DNA of 64,000 nucleotides from Leucobacter sp042726155 (GTDB lineage: Bacteria; Actinomycetota; Actinomycetes; Actinomycetales; Microbacteriaceae), in assembly GCF_042726155.1 (NCBI RefSeq), contig NZ_JBHXHV010000002.1, forward strand, positions 248,001 through 312,000, written 5' to 3'. The notes below the pieces were generated by a model. It searched no databases. It had not been told where the DNA came from and saw nothing but the letters and a program-made list of their open reading frames with translations. This document shows, piece after piece, positions 34,752 to 43,557 of the stretch (positions are counted from its first letter, which is position 1; each line of letters starts with the position of its first letter). The translations under genes were made by a program, and so were the position numbers.

Positions 34752-35811
34752 TCGCGGCGGGCGCCGATGCCAATTCGTTCAGAGCGCGGATCAGACGGTA
34801 CAGGTCGCCCACGGCGCGCCGCTTCGGCGTGAACACGATGCGCGGCAGGTCGAGCGCGTCGTGGTCGGCCACCTCGACCGGCAGCGGCGCCGTGCGCGCG
34901 ATCTCGCCAACCTCGCAGAGACTTGCGAATCGCCGGTTCAGATCAGCGAGCTCGGCGTCGCTCGGCGCCGCGCGCAGGCGCATCACGAGCTGTGCGCCCT
35001 GCCACCGCAGCGAATCGTAGTTGCGCCAGAATCCGGCGACCTCGGCAATCGCCGCGTCGGGCGAATCGGTGATGAGTACGCGGTCGAGGTCGTCGGCCGC
35101 GATCAAGTCGGCGCCCGCGAGCTCCTCAACGACAAACCGTTCGAGCCCGCGCCAGTAGGTGCCGCCCGCACGATCGAGCAGCACGATCGGCATCGGCTCC
35201 ATCTTGCCGGTCTGCTGCAGCGTCAGCAGCTCGAACGTCTCGTCCATAGTGCCGAAGCCTCCTGGCAGGCACACAAAGCCACGCGACTCCTTCACCAGCA
35301 TCAGTTTGCGCGTGAAGAAGTACTTCATCGCAATGCGGTGCCCGTCGTCGGCGGCGCTCCCGAGCGGCGTCTCCTCGAACGGCAACTGAATGGAGATGCC
35401 GAGCGACCGCTCCGGCCCGGCTCCGGTCGCGGCGGCCTCCATGATGCCGGGGCCTGCACCCGTCACGACCATCCAGCCGAGATCGGCGAGCCCGCGCGCG
35501 GCGGCCTCCGCGCTGAGCCACAGGGGATCCTGCGATTGCGTGCGCGCCGAACCAAAGATAGTTACCTTGGGCACGTCCTTGTAGGGAGCGAACAGCCGGA
35601 ACGCGGCGCGCATCTCAGCAATCGCCGACGCGGTGATCTTGAGGTCGAGCCGCCCGGTGCCATCGTGTCCGAGGCCAAGGCCGGTCTCAAGGATGCGACG
35701 GATCAGGCTTCGCTGCCCGGTCACTCCCGCCTCGGCGATCAAGTCGTCGAGGCGCTCGCGCACGTCAACGGCCTGCGGATCTTCTGGGTGTTGCTGCGTC
35801 TCGGTCGTCAC
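34741..35811 (-). CDS. LOG/TIGR00730-family Rossmann-fold protein
   Basis: A 356-residue member of the LOG/lysine-decarboxylase-like family, whose studied members cleave nucleoside 5'-monophosphates (cytokinin-type phosphoribohydrolases). Motifs: FGSARTQ, VVTGAGPGIMEAA, and the hallmark VCLPGGFGTMDETFELLT. It is longer than typical 190-250-residue LOGs, with N- and C-terminal additions. TAGACT (35818..35823) is 6 bases before GTG 35811. I choose that start over GTG 35817, which abuts the -10. It overlaps the convergent UvrA-like gene by 11 bases. Confidence 0.85.
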
Positions 35812-35849
35812 GATCACAGTCTATGAGCGCAGAGCAGTAGGCTGGCCGC

Positions 35850-37289
35850 ATGCCCAACCGGCGCGCCCACCTCGCCCCACAGTCCACTCACGGCCAGCTT
35901 GCGGCGGCGCTCGCCGCGCTTCGCGTGTCGAACGAGATTCCCGATGCCTTTCCGGCCGACGCACTCGCGGAGGCAGCGGCGGCCGAGACCAGCATCCCCC
36001 CGCTGGATCTGCGCGAGGTCCCATTCGTCACGCTTGATCCGATCGGATCGAAGGATCTCGACCAGGCGTTTCACATCGAGGCGCAGGGCTCGGGCTTCCG
36101 CGTGCGCTACGCCATCGCTGACCTGCCCGGGTTCGTGCGGCCGGGCGGTGCGCTTGACCGCGAGGCGCAAAACCGCGGCCAAACGCTGTACCTGCCAGAT
36201 GCCCGCGTGCCGCTGCACCCCGCCGAGCTCAGCGAGGGTCGAGCGTCGCTGCTCGCGGGCGAAGACCGCGTGGCATTCGTGTGGACACTCGATCTCGACG
36301 CGAACGGCGCCGAGACCGGGGCGCAGGTCGAACGCGCGCGGGTTCGCTCGCGCGCGCAACTCGACTATCCCGCCGCGCAGGCGGCGATCGACGCGGGTGG
36401 AGATGCGGCGTATCTCCCGCTGCTCGAACTCCTGCGCACCGTCGGCACCTTGCGCATCGCACAGGAGCGGGCTCGCGGTGGTGCGAGCCTGAACATGCCA
36501 GACGAAGAGATCGTGCGCGAGGCCGACGGCTACCGCATCGTGCGCAACCCGGCGTTGCCCATCGAGGAGTGGAACGCCCAGTTGTCGCTGCTCGCGGGCA
36601 TGGCGGCGGGCAGCATGATGTTGAAAGCGCGCGTCGGCATCCTGCGCACCATGCCCGCGCCGGAAGCCGACGCGCTGCACACGTTTCGCGCGAGTGTCGC
36701 CGCGCTCGGGCACCCGTGGTCATCGGATCAGAGTTACGGCGAATATCTGCGCGGTCTCGACGCAGCGTCTCCGATGACGGCGGCGGTGCTCCAGGCGGCT
36801 GCGGCGCTGTTTCGCGGAGCCGACTACACCCCCTTCGACGGCGAGCTGCCCGATCAGACTCTGCAGGCGGCGATCGCCGCGCCGTACGCGCACGTGACGG
36901 CGCCGCTCAGGCGCCTCGTGGATCGCTGGGGGCTCGTGATCTGTGAGGCGATCAGCGCGGGTCAGCCGGTTCCGGGCTGGGCACGCGAGTCGCTCAATGA
37001 GCTCCCAGCGCTCATGCGGGCCGCGAGCCAGCGGGCAAGCCAGGTCGGATCCCAGGCGCTCGACCGCGTTGAAGCCGCGCTGCTGCGTGACCGTGTGGGT
37101 GACGAACTCTCGGCGGTCGTCGTCGAGGTGCGCGGCGAACGCGCCCGCGTGCAGCTGGACGACCCGGCAGTCACCGCACAGGTGTCTGCGGCGGGCTTCA
37201 CCGCGGGAACCCGCGTGCGCGTTCGCGTCGTCTCGGCAGACATAGCGACCGGCACGGTCGAGCTCGCACCGGTCCCGGCTCCGGCCTAG
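35850..37289 (+). CDS. RNB-domain (RNase II/R family) exoribonuclease
   Basis: A 479-residue protein built almost wholly of the RNB catalytic domain. FVTLDPIGSKDLDQAFHIE carries the metal-binding aspartates, and YAHVTAPLRRLVDRWG is the conserved C-terminal RNA-clamping motif. Cold-shock and full S1 domains of RNase R are absent; only a short beta-rich tail follows. This compact form is common in actinobacteria. TAGGCT at 35838..35843, 6 bases before ATG 35850, suggests a leaderless mRNA. Divergent from the LOG gene. Confidence 0.9.
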   Translation: MPNRRAHLAPQSTHGQLAAALAALRVSNEIPDAFPADALAEAAAAETSIPPLDLREVPFVTLDPIGSKDLDQAFHIEAQGSGFRVRYAIADLPGFVRPGGALDREAQNRGQTLYLPDARVPLHPAELSEGRASLLAGEDRVAFVWTLDLDANGAETGAQVERARVRSRAQLDYPAAQAAIDAGGDAAYLPLLELLRTVGTLRIAQERARGGASLNMPDEEIVREADGYRIVRNPALPIEEWNAQLSLLAGMAAGSMMLKARVGILRTMPAPEADALHTFRASVAALGHPWSSDQSYGEYLRGLDAASPMTAAVLQAAAALFRGADYTPFDGELPDQTLQAAIAAPYAHVTAPLRRLVDRWGLVICEAISAGQPVPGWARESLNELPALMRAASQRASQVGSQALDRVEAALLRDRVGDELSAVVVEVRGERARVQLDDPAVTAQVSAAGFTAGTRVRVRVVSADIATGTVELAPVPAPA

Positions 37290-37400
37290 GCGCGTCGCGC
37301 GCCGGGCCGCGCGGCCGTGCTGCGCGCGCCGTGCCGCGCGCCATGCCGCACGCACCGTGTCGCGCGCACCGTGCCGTGTCGTGCGCGCCTAGGCCGCCGA
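37290..37400. repeat. Low-complexity CG-rich tract with degenerate repeats
   Basis: Directly after the ribonuclease stop, short units such as CGCCGTGCC and CGCGCACCGTG recur imperfectly. No gene, RNA or recognised element is visible. The tract leads into the inverted repeat at 37415. Confidence 0.5.
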
Positions 37401-37414
37401 ACCCCTTGCTCGGC

Positions 37415-37458
37415 GCCGAGCCCCTCCCGAAAACGCGCTCTGGCGGGAGGGGCTCGGC
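37415..37458. terminator. 15-bp perfect inverted repeat between convergent ribonuclease and ispG genes
   Basis: GCCGAGCCCCTCCCG (37415..37429) pairs perfectly with 37444..37458 around a 14-base loop. It lies between the ends of two converging genes and probably ends both transcripts. No T tract follows in either direction. Confidence 0.65.
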
Positions 37459-37494
37459 GTGCAAAGAGGGACTCGGCGTGCAACGCGGAGTCGG

Positions 37495-37525
37495 CGAGCG
37501 CAGCGAGCGCAGCGAACGCAGCGAG
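37495..37525. repeat. 9-bp tandem repeats abutting the ispG stop
   Basis: CGAGCGCAG occurs at 37495 and 37504, a one-base variant at 37513, and a partial copy runs up to the ispG stop codon (37526..37528). The repeats are outside coding sequence. Confidence 0.75.
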
Positions 37526-38680
37526 CTAGCGCGCGGTGACGACCTCTGGCGTGCCGGTTCCGGCAGACGCCGGCATTTCGGCGGCGAGGCGGTTGGCCTC
37601 CTCGATGAGCGTCGCGACGATCTCGCTCTCCGGCACGGTCTTGATGACCTCGCCCTTTACGAAGATCTGCCCCTTGCCATTGCCCGAGGCAACGCCGAGG
37701 TCTGCCTCGCGAGCCTCTCCGGGGCCATTCACGACGCAGCCCATCACGGCAACGCGCAGCGGCACGCTCATGCCCTCGAGCCCCTTGGTAACCTCTTCGG
37801 CAAGCGTGTAGACGTCGACCTGGGCGCGGCCGCACGACGGGCACGACACGATCTCAAGTTTGCGCTCGCGCAGGTTCAGCGACTGCAGAATCTGCAACCC
37901 GACCTTCACCTCTTCGACCGGGGGCGCCGACAGCGACACGCGAATGGTGTCGCCGATGCCCTCTGAGAGCAGGATGCCGAACGCGGTCGCGCTCTTGATC
38001 GTGCCCTGGAACGCTGGGCCCGCCTCGGTGACTCCAAGGTGCAGTGGCCAGTCGCCGCGTTCGGCGAGCTGGCGATACGCCTGCACCATCACGATCGGAT
38101 CGTTGTGCTTCACCGAAATCTTGAAGTCGTGGAAGTCGTGCTCTTCGAACAGCGATGCCTCCCACACGGCGCTCTCAACGAGCGCCTCGGGCGTCGCTTT
38201 GCCGTACTTCTCCATCAACCGCGGGTCGAGCGACCCGGCATTCACGCCGATGCGCAGCGACACACCCGCGGCCTTCGCGCGCCGCGCGATCTCACCGACC
38301 TGGTCGTCGAACTTGCGAATATTGCCTGGGTTCACGCGCACGGCTGCGCAGCCGGCATCGATCGCAGCGAAGACGTAGTTCGGCTGAAAGTGAATGTCAG
38401 CGATCACTGGAATCTGGCTCTTCATCGCGATGATCGGCAGCGCCTCGGCGTCGTCGCGGCTGGGGCAGGCCACGCGCACGATGTCGCAGCCCGACGCCGT
38501 GAGCTCGGCGATCTGCTGCAGCGTCGCATTGATGTCGGTCGTCGGCGTCGTGGTCATTGACTGCACGGAAACGGGGGCGTTCCCGCCGACCGTCACCGAC
38601 CCGACTTTGATCGCCCGAGACACGCGACGCGGTGCAAGCACCTCGGCGACTTTCGGCATTCCCAAGTTGACTGCTGGCAC
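37526..38680 (-). CDS. ispG: 4-hydroxy-3-methylbut-2-en-1-yl diphosphate synthase (IspG/GcpE)
   Basis: A 384-residue iron-sulfur enzyme of the MEP isoprenoid pathway. Cluster cysteines are in SCPSCGR and GCVVNGPGE; the N-terminal TIM-barrel segment reads APVSVQSMTTTPTTD. The GTG start at 38680 lies 7 bases after TAGACT (38688..38693), a leaderless pattern. It is the third gene of the dxr–site-2-protease–ispG cluster, typical of actinobacteria. Electron donor genes are not nearby. Confidence 0.97.
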   Translation of the reverse strand: MPAVNLGMPKVAEVLAPRRVSRAIKVGSVTVGGNAPVSVQSMTTTPTTDINATLQQIAELTASGCDIVRVACPSRDDAEALPIIAMKSQIPVIADIHFQPNYVFAAIDAGCAAVRVNPGNIRKFDDQVGEIARRAKAAGVSLRIGVNAGSLDPRLMEKYGKATPEALVESAVWEASLFEEHDFHDFKISVKHNDPIVMVQAYRQLAERGDWPLHLGVTEAGPAFQGTIKSATAFGILLSEGIGDTIRVSLSAPPVEEVKVGLQILQSLNLRERKLEIVSCPSCGRAQVDVYTLAEEVTKGLEGMSVPLRVAVMGCVVNGPGEAREADLGVASGNGKGQIFVKGEVIKTVPESEIVATLIEEANRLAAEMPASAGTGTPEVVTAR

Positions 38681-38755
38681 GGCGACGAGTCTACTCGCGC
38701 TCGCTGCGTGTCTCAGGCGAGCGTGTCTCAGGCGCTCGCATCAGCGGCAGACGCA

Positions 38756-40180
38756 TCACCCGAACAGCGACACCGGCTTCACGATGTCCGCGTACACGAG
38801 CAGCACCGTCATCGCGCCGAGCACAACGGCGACCGCCATCGTCACCGGCACCATCTTTGCCGTGTCAATCGGGCCGGGGTCGGGCTTGCGGCGCAGTTTC
38901 GCCCAGCCGCGCTTCAACCACTCGTACACCGCACCGATCACGTGGCCGCCGTCGAGCGGCATCAGCGGCACGAGGTTGAACACGAACAGGGCGACGTTGA
39001 GCGAACCGAGCAGTCCGATCATTGTCTGCGCGCGGGCCGCGACGGGCGCGTCTTCGAGGCTCACGATCTCGCCGGCCATGCGCCCCACTCCCACCACACT
39101 GATCGGGCCGTTGGGGTCGCGCGCTTCGCTGCCGAAGGCTGCGTTCCAGACGTCTACCATGCGCTCGGGCATGCGCACGATGATGCCGGCAACACTCTTG
39201 ACGTTGTCACCGACGAACGCGGGTACGGCCGTGATCGGCTGCGGCACGTTTTCGGTGGCCGGGGTCGCTCCGATCATGCCGACCGACTCCGTTTTCGCTG
39301 AGCCGTCTGCATTTGTCACGATCTTCCCGTCGGCGTCGGTGACGGTGCGGGAGTTTTCGACGGGCGCGAGCGTCACCGTTTGTTCAGCGCCGTCGCGTTC
39401 AATGTGCACGTTGAGCAATGCGCCGGGGGCATCACCGATGAGCGAGCGAAACTGCTCCCAGCTGGTGATCTTCGTGTCGTCCACTGAGATGATGCGGTCC
39501 CCCGGGCGCAGCCCGGCGGCCGCCGCCGGAGCTGCAGGGTCGTCGGAGCTGCAACTCGTCGCGGTGCTCGATGCGGGAACGAGGCACTCGTTCACCTGCC
39601 CAAGTGTCGTGCTGTTCTGCGGCGTACCGAATCCGACGAGCACGATCGCAAAAAACACGAATGCGAGCACGAGGTTCATGACGGGCCCACCGAGCATGAT
39701 GATGATCTTCTTCCACGGCGGGAGGCGATAGAACGTGCGGTGATCCTCCCCCGCTTCGATCGATTCGGCGCTCGCGAGCCGCGCATCCTCGACAACGCCC
39801 GTGATGCCGCGCTTCAGTTCCGTATCAGCGTCGCCTGAAATTACGGGGCCGGTGCCAGCATTGCCGAGCGCCGAGCCCTCCTGCATTACCGTGTTCAGAA
39901 AGCCGGTCGTTGACGCCCGAGCGGCCTCACCCGGCTTTTGCGGAGGGAACATGCCCGTCATTGCGACGTAGCCGCCCAGCGGAATCAGCTTGACGCCGTA
40001 CTCGGTTTCGCCCTTGCGCTTCGACCAGATCGTGCGCCCGAAGCCGAGCATGTACTGCGTCACCTTGACGCCGAACAGCTTGGCGGGGACGAGGTGCCCG
40101 ATTTCGTGCAGGCCGATAGAAACGGCGAGACCGATCACAAAGATCAGAATGCCGAGCACATAGAGCAAAACCTCAGTCAC
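38756..40180 (-). CDS. M50 site-2 protease (RseP/Rip1-like intramembrane metalloprotease)
   Basis: A 474-residue membrane protease. The zinc motif HEIGH is in SIGLHEIGHLVPAKLFG near the N-terminus. A PDZ domain occupies about 215-300, and the second zinc ligand is in PLMPLDGGHVIGA near 410. Such proteases cleave membrane-bound anti-sigma factors in stress responses. I choose GTG 40180 over GTG 40186, because TAGCCT (40187..40192) is then 6 bases upstream instead of adjacent. Between dxr and ispG, as in mycobacteria (rip1). Confidence 0.93.
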   Translation of the reverse strand: MTEVLLYVLGILIFVIGLAVSIGLHEIGHLVPAKLFGVKVTQYMLGFGRTIWSKRKGETEYGVKLIPLGGYVAMTGMFPPQKPGEAARASTTGFLNTVMQEGSALGNAGTGPVISGDADTELKRGITGVVEDARLASAESIEAGEDHRTFYRLPPWKKIIIMLGGPVMNLVLAFVFFAIVLVGFGTPQNSTTLGQVNECLVPASSTATSCSSDDPAAPAAAAGLRPGDRIISVDDTKITSWEQFRSLIGDAPGALLNVHIERDGAEQTVTLAPVENSRTVTDADGKIVTNADGSAKTESVGMIGATPATENVPQPITAVPAFVGDNVKSVAGIIVRMPERMVDVWNAAFGSEARDPNGPISVVGVGRMAGEIVSLEDAPVAARAQTMIGLLGSLNVALFVFNLVPLMPLDGGHVIGAVYEWLKRGWAKLRRKPDPGPIDTAKMVPVTMAVAVVLGAMTVLLVYADIVKPVSLFG

Positions 40181-40279
40181 TCGCACAGGCTACTGCGCAG
40201 CGCTGTGGAATTTCAGGGAGGCCGCCGCCGAAGGGCCCAGTGCGCAATCGGTGCCGGATCGCCCGGCCGCCATGCACCC

Positions 40280-41368
40280 TCAGCGTGTGCGGGCGGTGAT
40301 CGCCTGCTGCGCGCGCTCCCGAGCCCAGCGCTCGGCATCGGCGAGCGTGTCGAGCGTGAGCGTCGAGGGTGTCTCGTGCGCTTCCACCACCTGCCGCACG
40401 GTGTCGACAATATCGAGAAAGCCGATGCGCCCCGCGTGGAATGCGTCGACGGCTTCCTCGTTCACGGCGTTGTACACGGCCGGGTAGGTGAGCCGGGCGC
40501 GACCCACCTCCTTCGCGAGTTCAACGGCTGGGAACGCCGCGTTGTCGAGCGGTTCAAAGTCCCACGACGTCGCCGACCGCCAATCGAGCGGAGCCCCGAT
40601 GTTGCCAATGCGATCCGGCCACGATAGCCCGAGCGCAATCGGCAACCGCATGTCGGGCGGAGACGCCTGCGCAATCGTCGACCCGTCAATGAATTCGACC
40701 ATCGAGTGCACGATCGACTGCGGGTGCACCACCACCTCGATATCCCCGTACGACACACCGAAGAGCAGGTGAGCTTCGATCACCTCAAGTCCCTTGTTGA
40801 TGAGCGTCGCCGAATTTGTGGTAACGACGCGGCCCATGTCCCAGGTCGGATGCGCCATCGCTTCCGCAGGGGTGACGTCGCGCAGCTCTTCGCGCGAGCG
40901 ACCGCGGAAGGGCCCGCCAGAGGCGGTCAATATGAGCCGACGCACCTCGTCGCGACTGCCCGCTCGAAGCGCCTGCGCAATGGCCGAGTGCTCGGAGTCG
41001 ACCGGCACGATCTGCCCGGGGGCAGCGAGGCCGGTCACGAGGTCGCCGCCGACGATGAGCGATTCCTTGTTTGCGAGCGCCAGCGTGCGCCCCTGCTTGA
41101 GCGCCGCGATGGTGGGGCCGAGTCCCACGGAGCCAGTAATGCCGTTCAGCACGAGATCGGCCTCGACGTCGTGGATGAGCTGCACCGCGGCGTCGGCGCC
41201 GAGCGCCGTGTGCTCGACGTTGAACTCATCCGCCTGCTCACGCAGGCGCTCCGCCTGCGTGCCCGCGACGAGCCCCGACACTTGATACTTGGCCGGGTGT
41301 TTGCGAATGACGTCGAGCGCCTGCTCGCCGATCGAACCGGTGGACCCGAGAATGATGACCCGCTTCAT
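40280..41368 (-). CDS. dxr: 1-deoxy-D-xylulose-5-phosphate reductoisomerase
   Basis: A 362-residue enzyme for the committed step of the MEP pathway. NADPH loop GSTGSIGEQAL at the start; LANKESLIVGG and SEHSAIAQAL form the metal and substrate site; the flexible loop is HPTWDMGR. TAGCCT (41375..41380) is 6 bases before ATG 41368, so the mRNA is probably leaderless. A strong hairpin separates it from the FKBP gene. Confidence 0.97.
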   Translation of the reverse strand: MKRVIILGSTGSIGEQALDVIRKHPAKYQVSGLVAGTQAERLREQADEFNVEHTALGADAAVQLIHDVEADLVLNGITGSVGLGPTIAALKQGRTLALANKESLIVGGDLVTGLAAPGQIVPVDSEHSAIAQALRAGSRDEVRRLILTASGGPFRGRSREELRDVTPAEAMAHPTWDMGRVVTTNSATLINKGLEVIEAHLLFGVSYGDIEVVVHPQSIVHSMVEFIDGSTIAQASPPDMRLPIALGLSWPDRIGNIGAPLDWRSATSWDFEPLDNAAFPAVELAKEVGRARLTYPAVYNAVNEEAVDAFHAGRIGFLDIVDTVRQVVEAHETPSTLTLDTLADAERWARERAQQAITARTR

Positions 41369-41397
41369 GCCCCCAGGCTAGTGGCAGGTACCGAGAA

Positions 41398-41431
41398 GGG
41401 CCCCAACGCGAACCAATTCGCGTTGGGGCCC
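41398..41431 (-). terminator. 15-bp perfect hairpin between the FKBP gene and dxr
   Basis: GGGCCCCAACGCGAA (41398..41412) and its exact inverse (41417..41431) flank a CCAA loop. It lies 45 bases after the FKBP stop and just upstream of the dxr -10 box, so it likely stops FKBP transcription. There is no T run on the minus strand side. Confidence 0.75.
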
Positions 41432-41475
41432 TGACTCAGACGCTGCGCACTCGGACGCAGCTCTTCTCTCGTGCC

Positions 41476-42516
41476 TTACTCGGCTGCAGAATCCGCGTGG
41501 ACCGTGCCGAGGATGTCGAGCACGAAGACCATCACGTCGTCTTCCTTGTGACCCTGCTGCTTCAGACCGGCGGCACCGTACCCGCCGTCTTCTGCAGGAA
41601 CGACGGAGATGACCTGGGAACCGACCTTCTGGCCTTCGAGGGCCTTCTGGAAGCCGCCGATGACGCCGGTTGTCATAAAGTTGGCGGGTGCGCCGCGGCT
41701 CCAGCTCGAGTCGAATTCTTCGCCGGTGCTCCAGATCACGCCGCGGTAGTTGACGTACACACGGTCGCCGGGCTTCACCGTCTCGCCGTCGCCCTCGATC
41801 AGCGTTGCGATCGAGAGCTTGGTAGGTGCGTCGACGCCCTTCGGAATCGTAATGGTGGGCTCGCCGTTATCAGCCAACTTCACCGTCGGGAAGCCAGCGG
41901 GTGCCTTGACCGACTTGCCTTCTGCCTTCTTGAGCAGCTCGCTGTCTTCGAGCGTGCCGGGCTCGCCAGTCGCCGCTGCGGCGTCGGCAGCGTCGCTGAT
42001 CTCACCGAACTCCATGACGATGACGAGCGAGTCATCAGCCGTGATGTTGTCGAGGCCGGTCTCCTTCGGATCCTGATCGCCGAACACGTCGGCGTACGGT
42101 GCGGCGAGGGCGACCTGTTCGCCGGCGGTGGCGCAGCGAAGGCCTTCGTACGCCCAGTCGGCGAGGCCACCCTTGTCAACCGTGATGGCGTTCGCGGGCA
42201 GCTGCTGCAGCACCGATCCGTCGGCGCCACTGAAGAGCGTCATCGAGGTGAGCACCGACTGGCCCGCCTCGACGACGTCACCCTTACCCTCCTTGATCAC
42301 GGAGCGCTCAATCTTCTTCGTCGACACCGGAGTATCAGAGGTGAGCTTGAGGTCATCGCCCACGGAGCCCGAGACCTTCACGCTCGAGCTCGCCTTGCCA
42401 GAGGCAAGGCAGTCGGTGCCGTCGGCGTCAGCCTTCGCCGATCCACCGCCAGAACAACCGGCCAAAAGGAGTGCGCCCACGAGGGCTACGGGGGCGATGG
42501 CGCGCGTCAGTTTCAC
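41476..42516 (-). CDS. FKBP-type peptidyl-prolyl isomerase lipoprotein
   Basis: A 346-residue secreted lipoprotein with signal VKLTRAIAPVALVGALLLAG followed by the lipid-anchored cysteine. Two FKBP-like halves are visible: a degenerate one (about 60-170) and a canonical C-terminal one, with YVNYRGVIWSTGEEFDSSW and the ending YGAAGLKQQGHKEDDVMVFVLDIL. It would help fold proteins outside the membrane. I choose GTG 42516, with AAGGA upstream; the open frame further up has no signal sequence. Confidence 0.9.
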   Translation of the reverse strand: MKLTRAIAPVALVGALLLAGCSGGGSAKADADGTDCLASGKASSSVKVSGSVGDDLKLTSDTPVSTKKIERSVIKEGKGDVVEAGQSVLTSMTLFSGADGSVLQQLPANAITVDKGGLADWAYEGLRCATAGEQVALAAPYADVFGDQDPKETGLDNITADDSLVIVMEFGEISDAADAAAATGEPGTLEDSELLKKAEGKSVKAPAGFPTVKLADNGEPTITIPKGVDAPTKLSIATLIEGDGETVKPGDRVYVNYRGVIWSTGEEFDSSWSRGAPANFMTTGVIGGFQKALEGQKVGSQVISVVPAEDGGYGAAGLKQQGHKEDDVMVFVLDILGTVHADSAAE

Positions 42517-42666
42517 AGTAATAGCTGTCCTTCGAGTCTGGAGAGGCCGCTCCCGAACGCAGCGTGCTGCGGTGAAAGTGCGCCCGGAGCGCGGCCATAC
42601 ATGCACAACGAGTATGTCGCACCGCTCTGCCTGCCGCCTGAGAAGCGACCGACTCGCAGCTGTGGG

Positions 42667-43485
42667 TTAGCCGCGATCGGCGAGTGCCGCCGCGTAGAGA
42701 TCCCTTGCCGACAGTCCCGTTGACTCGGCCACCGCCCTCGTCGCATCCTTCAAGCGTTCGCCAGCTTGCACCCGCTGTTGCACCTCAGCGAGCGCGGACT
42801 CCGGCGACACCGCGACCTCGGGCGCTCCGCCAACGACGATCACTATTTCGCCGCGCACGCCATCGGCAGCCCACTCAGCGAGTTCACGGAGCCCGCCCCG
42901 GCGCACCTCCTCATGGAGCTTCGTGAGTTCACGGCACACCGCTGCAGGCCGCTCGTCACCAAAGCCATCGGCGAGGTCGCTCAGTGAACTTGCGAGGCGT
43001 GTCGGCGCTTCGAAGAAGACGAGCGTGCGCCGTTCCGCCGCCAGCGAGCGCACAGCGCGACTGCGCTCCCCCGACTTCCGCGGCAAAAACCCTTCGAAGG
43101 CAAACCGGTCCGTCGGCAAACCCGCAACTGCGAGCGCGGTGATCATCGCGCTCGGTCCGGGAATCGCGGTGACGACCACGCCGCGCTCAGCCGCGAGCTG
43201 CACGACGCGAAAGCCCGGGTCGGAGACGGTCGGCATACCGGCGTCACTGACGAGCACGATGTCTTCGGTTGCGGCGCGCTCGACCAGCGCGGCCGCTCGG
43301 GCGTGCTCGTTGTGGTCGTGCAGTGCGATGAGCTCTGGACGATTCTCGATGCCGAGCAGTCTGAGCAGCTGGGCCGTGTGGCGCGTGTCTTCCGCGGCGA
43401 CCACGGTCGCCTCCTCGAATGTGCTGCGCAGCCGGGCAGAAGCGTCGCCGAGGTTGCCGATCGGGGTCGCCGCGAGAAGGATCAT
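42667..43485 (-). CDS. rsmI: 16S rRNA (cytidine-1402 2'-O)-methyltransferase
   Basis: A 272-residue SAM-dependent tetrapyrrole-methylase-fold enzyme. Family signs are ILLAATPIGNLGDAS at the start, AAEDTRHTAQLL, SDAGMPTVSDPG and IPGPSAMITALAVAGLPTD. ATG 43485 lies 6 bases after TACGAT (43492..43497), supporting a leaderless start; the frame upstream is open but not conserved. Divergent from the DsbA-like gene. Confidence 0.95.
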   Translation of the reverse strand: MILLAATPIGNLGDASARLRSTFEEATVVAAEDTRHTAQLLRLLGIENRPELIALHDHNEHARAAALVERAATEDIVLVSDAGMPTVSDPGFRVVQLAAERGVVVTAIPGPSAMITALAVAGLPTDRFAFEGFLPRKSGERSRAVRSLAAERRTLVFFEAPTRLASSLSDLADGFGDERPAAVCRELTKLHEEVRRGGLRELAEWAADGVRGEIVIVVGGAPEVAVSPESALAEVQQRVQAGERLKDATRAVAESTGLSARDLYAAALADRG

Positions 43486-43557
43486 GCACCAATCGTATGC
43501 GCCGTGGCCAGGCGGCTCGGTCCCCGGTCGCGACGCGGGTACTGCGAGAATGAAACC

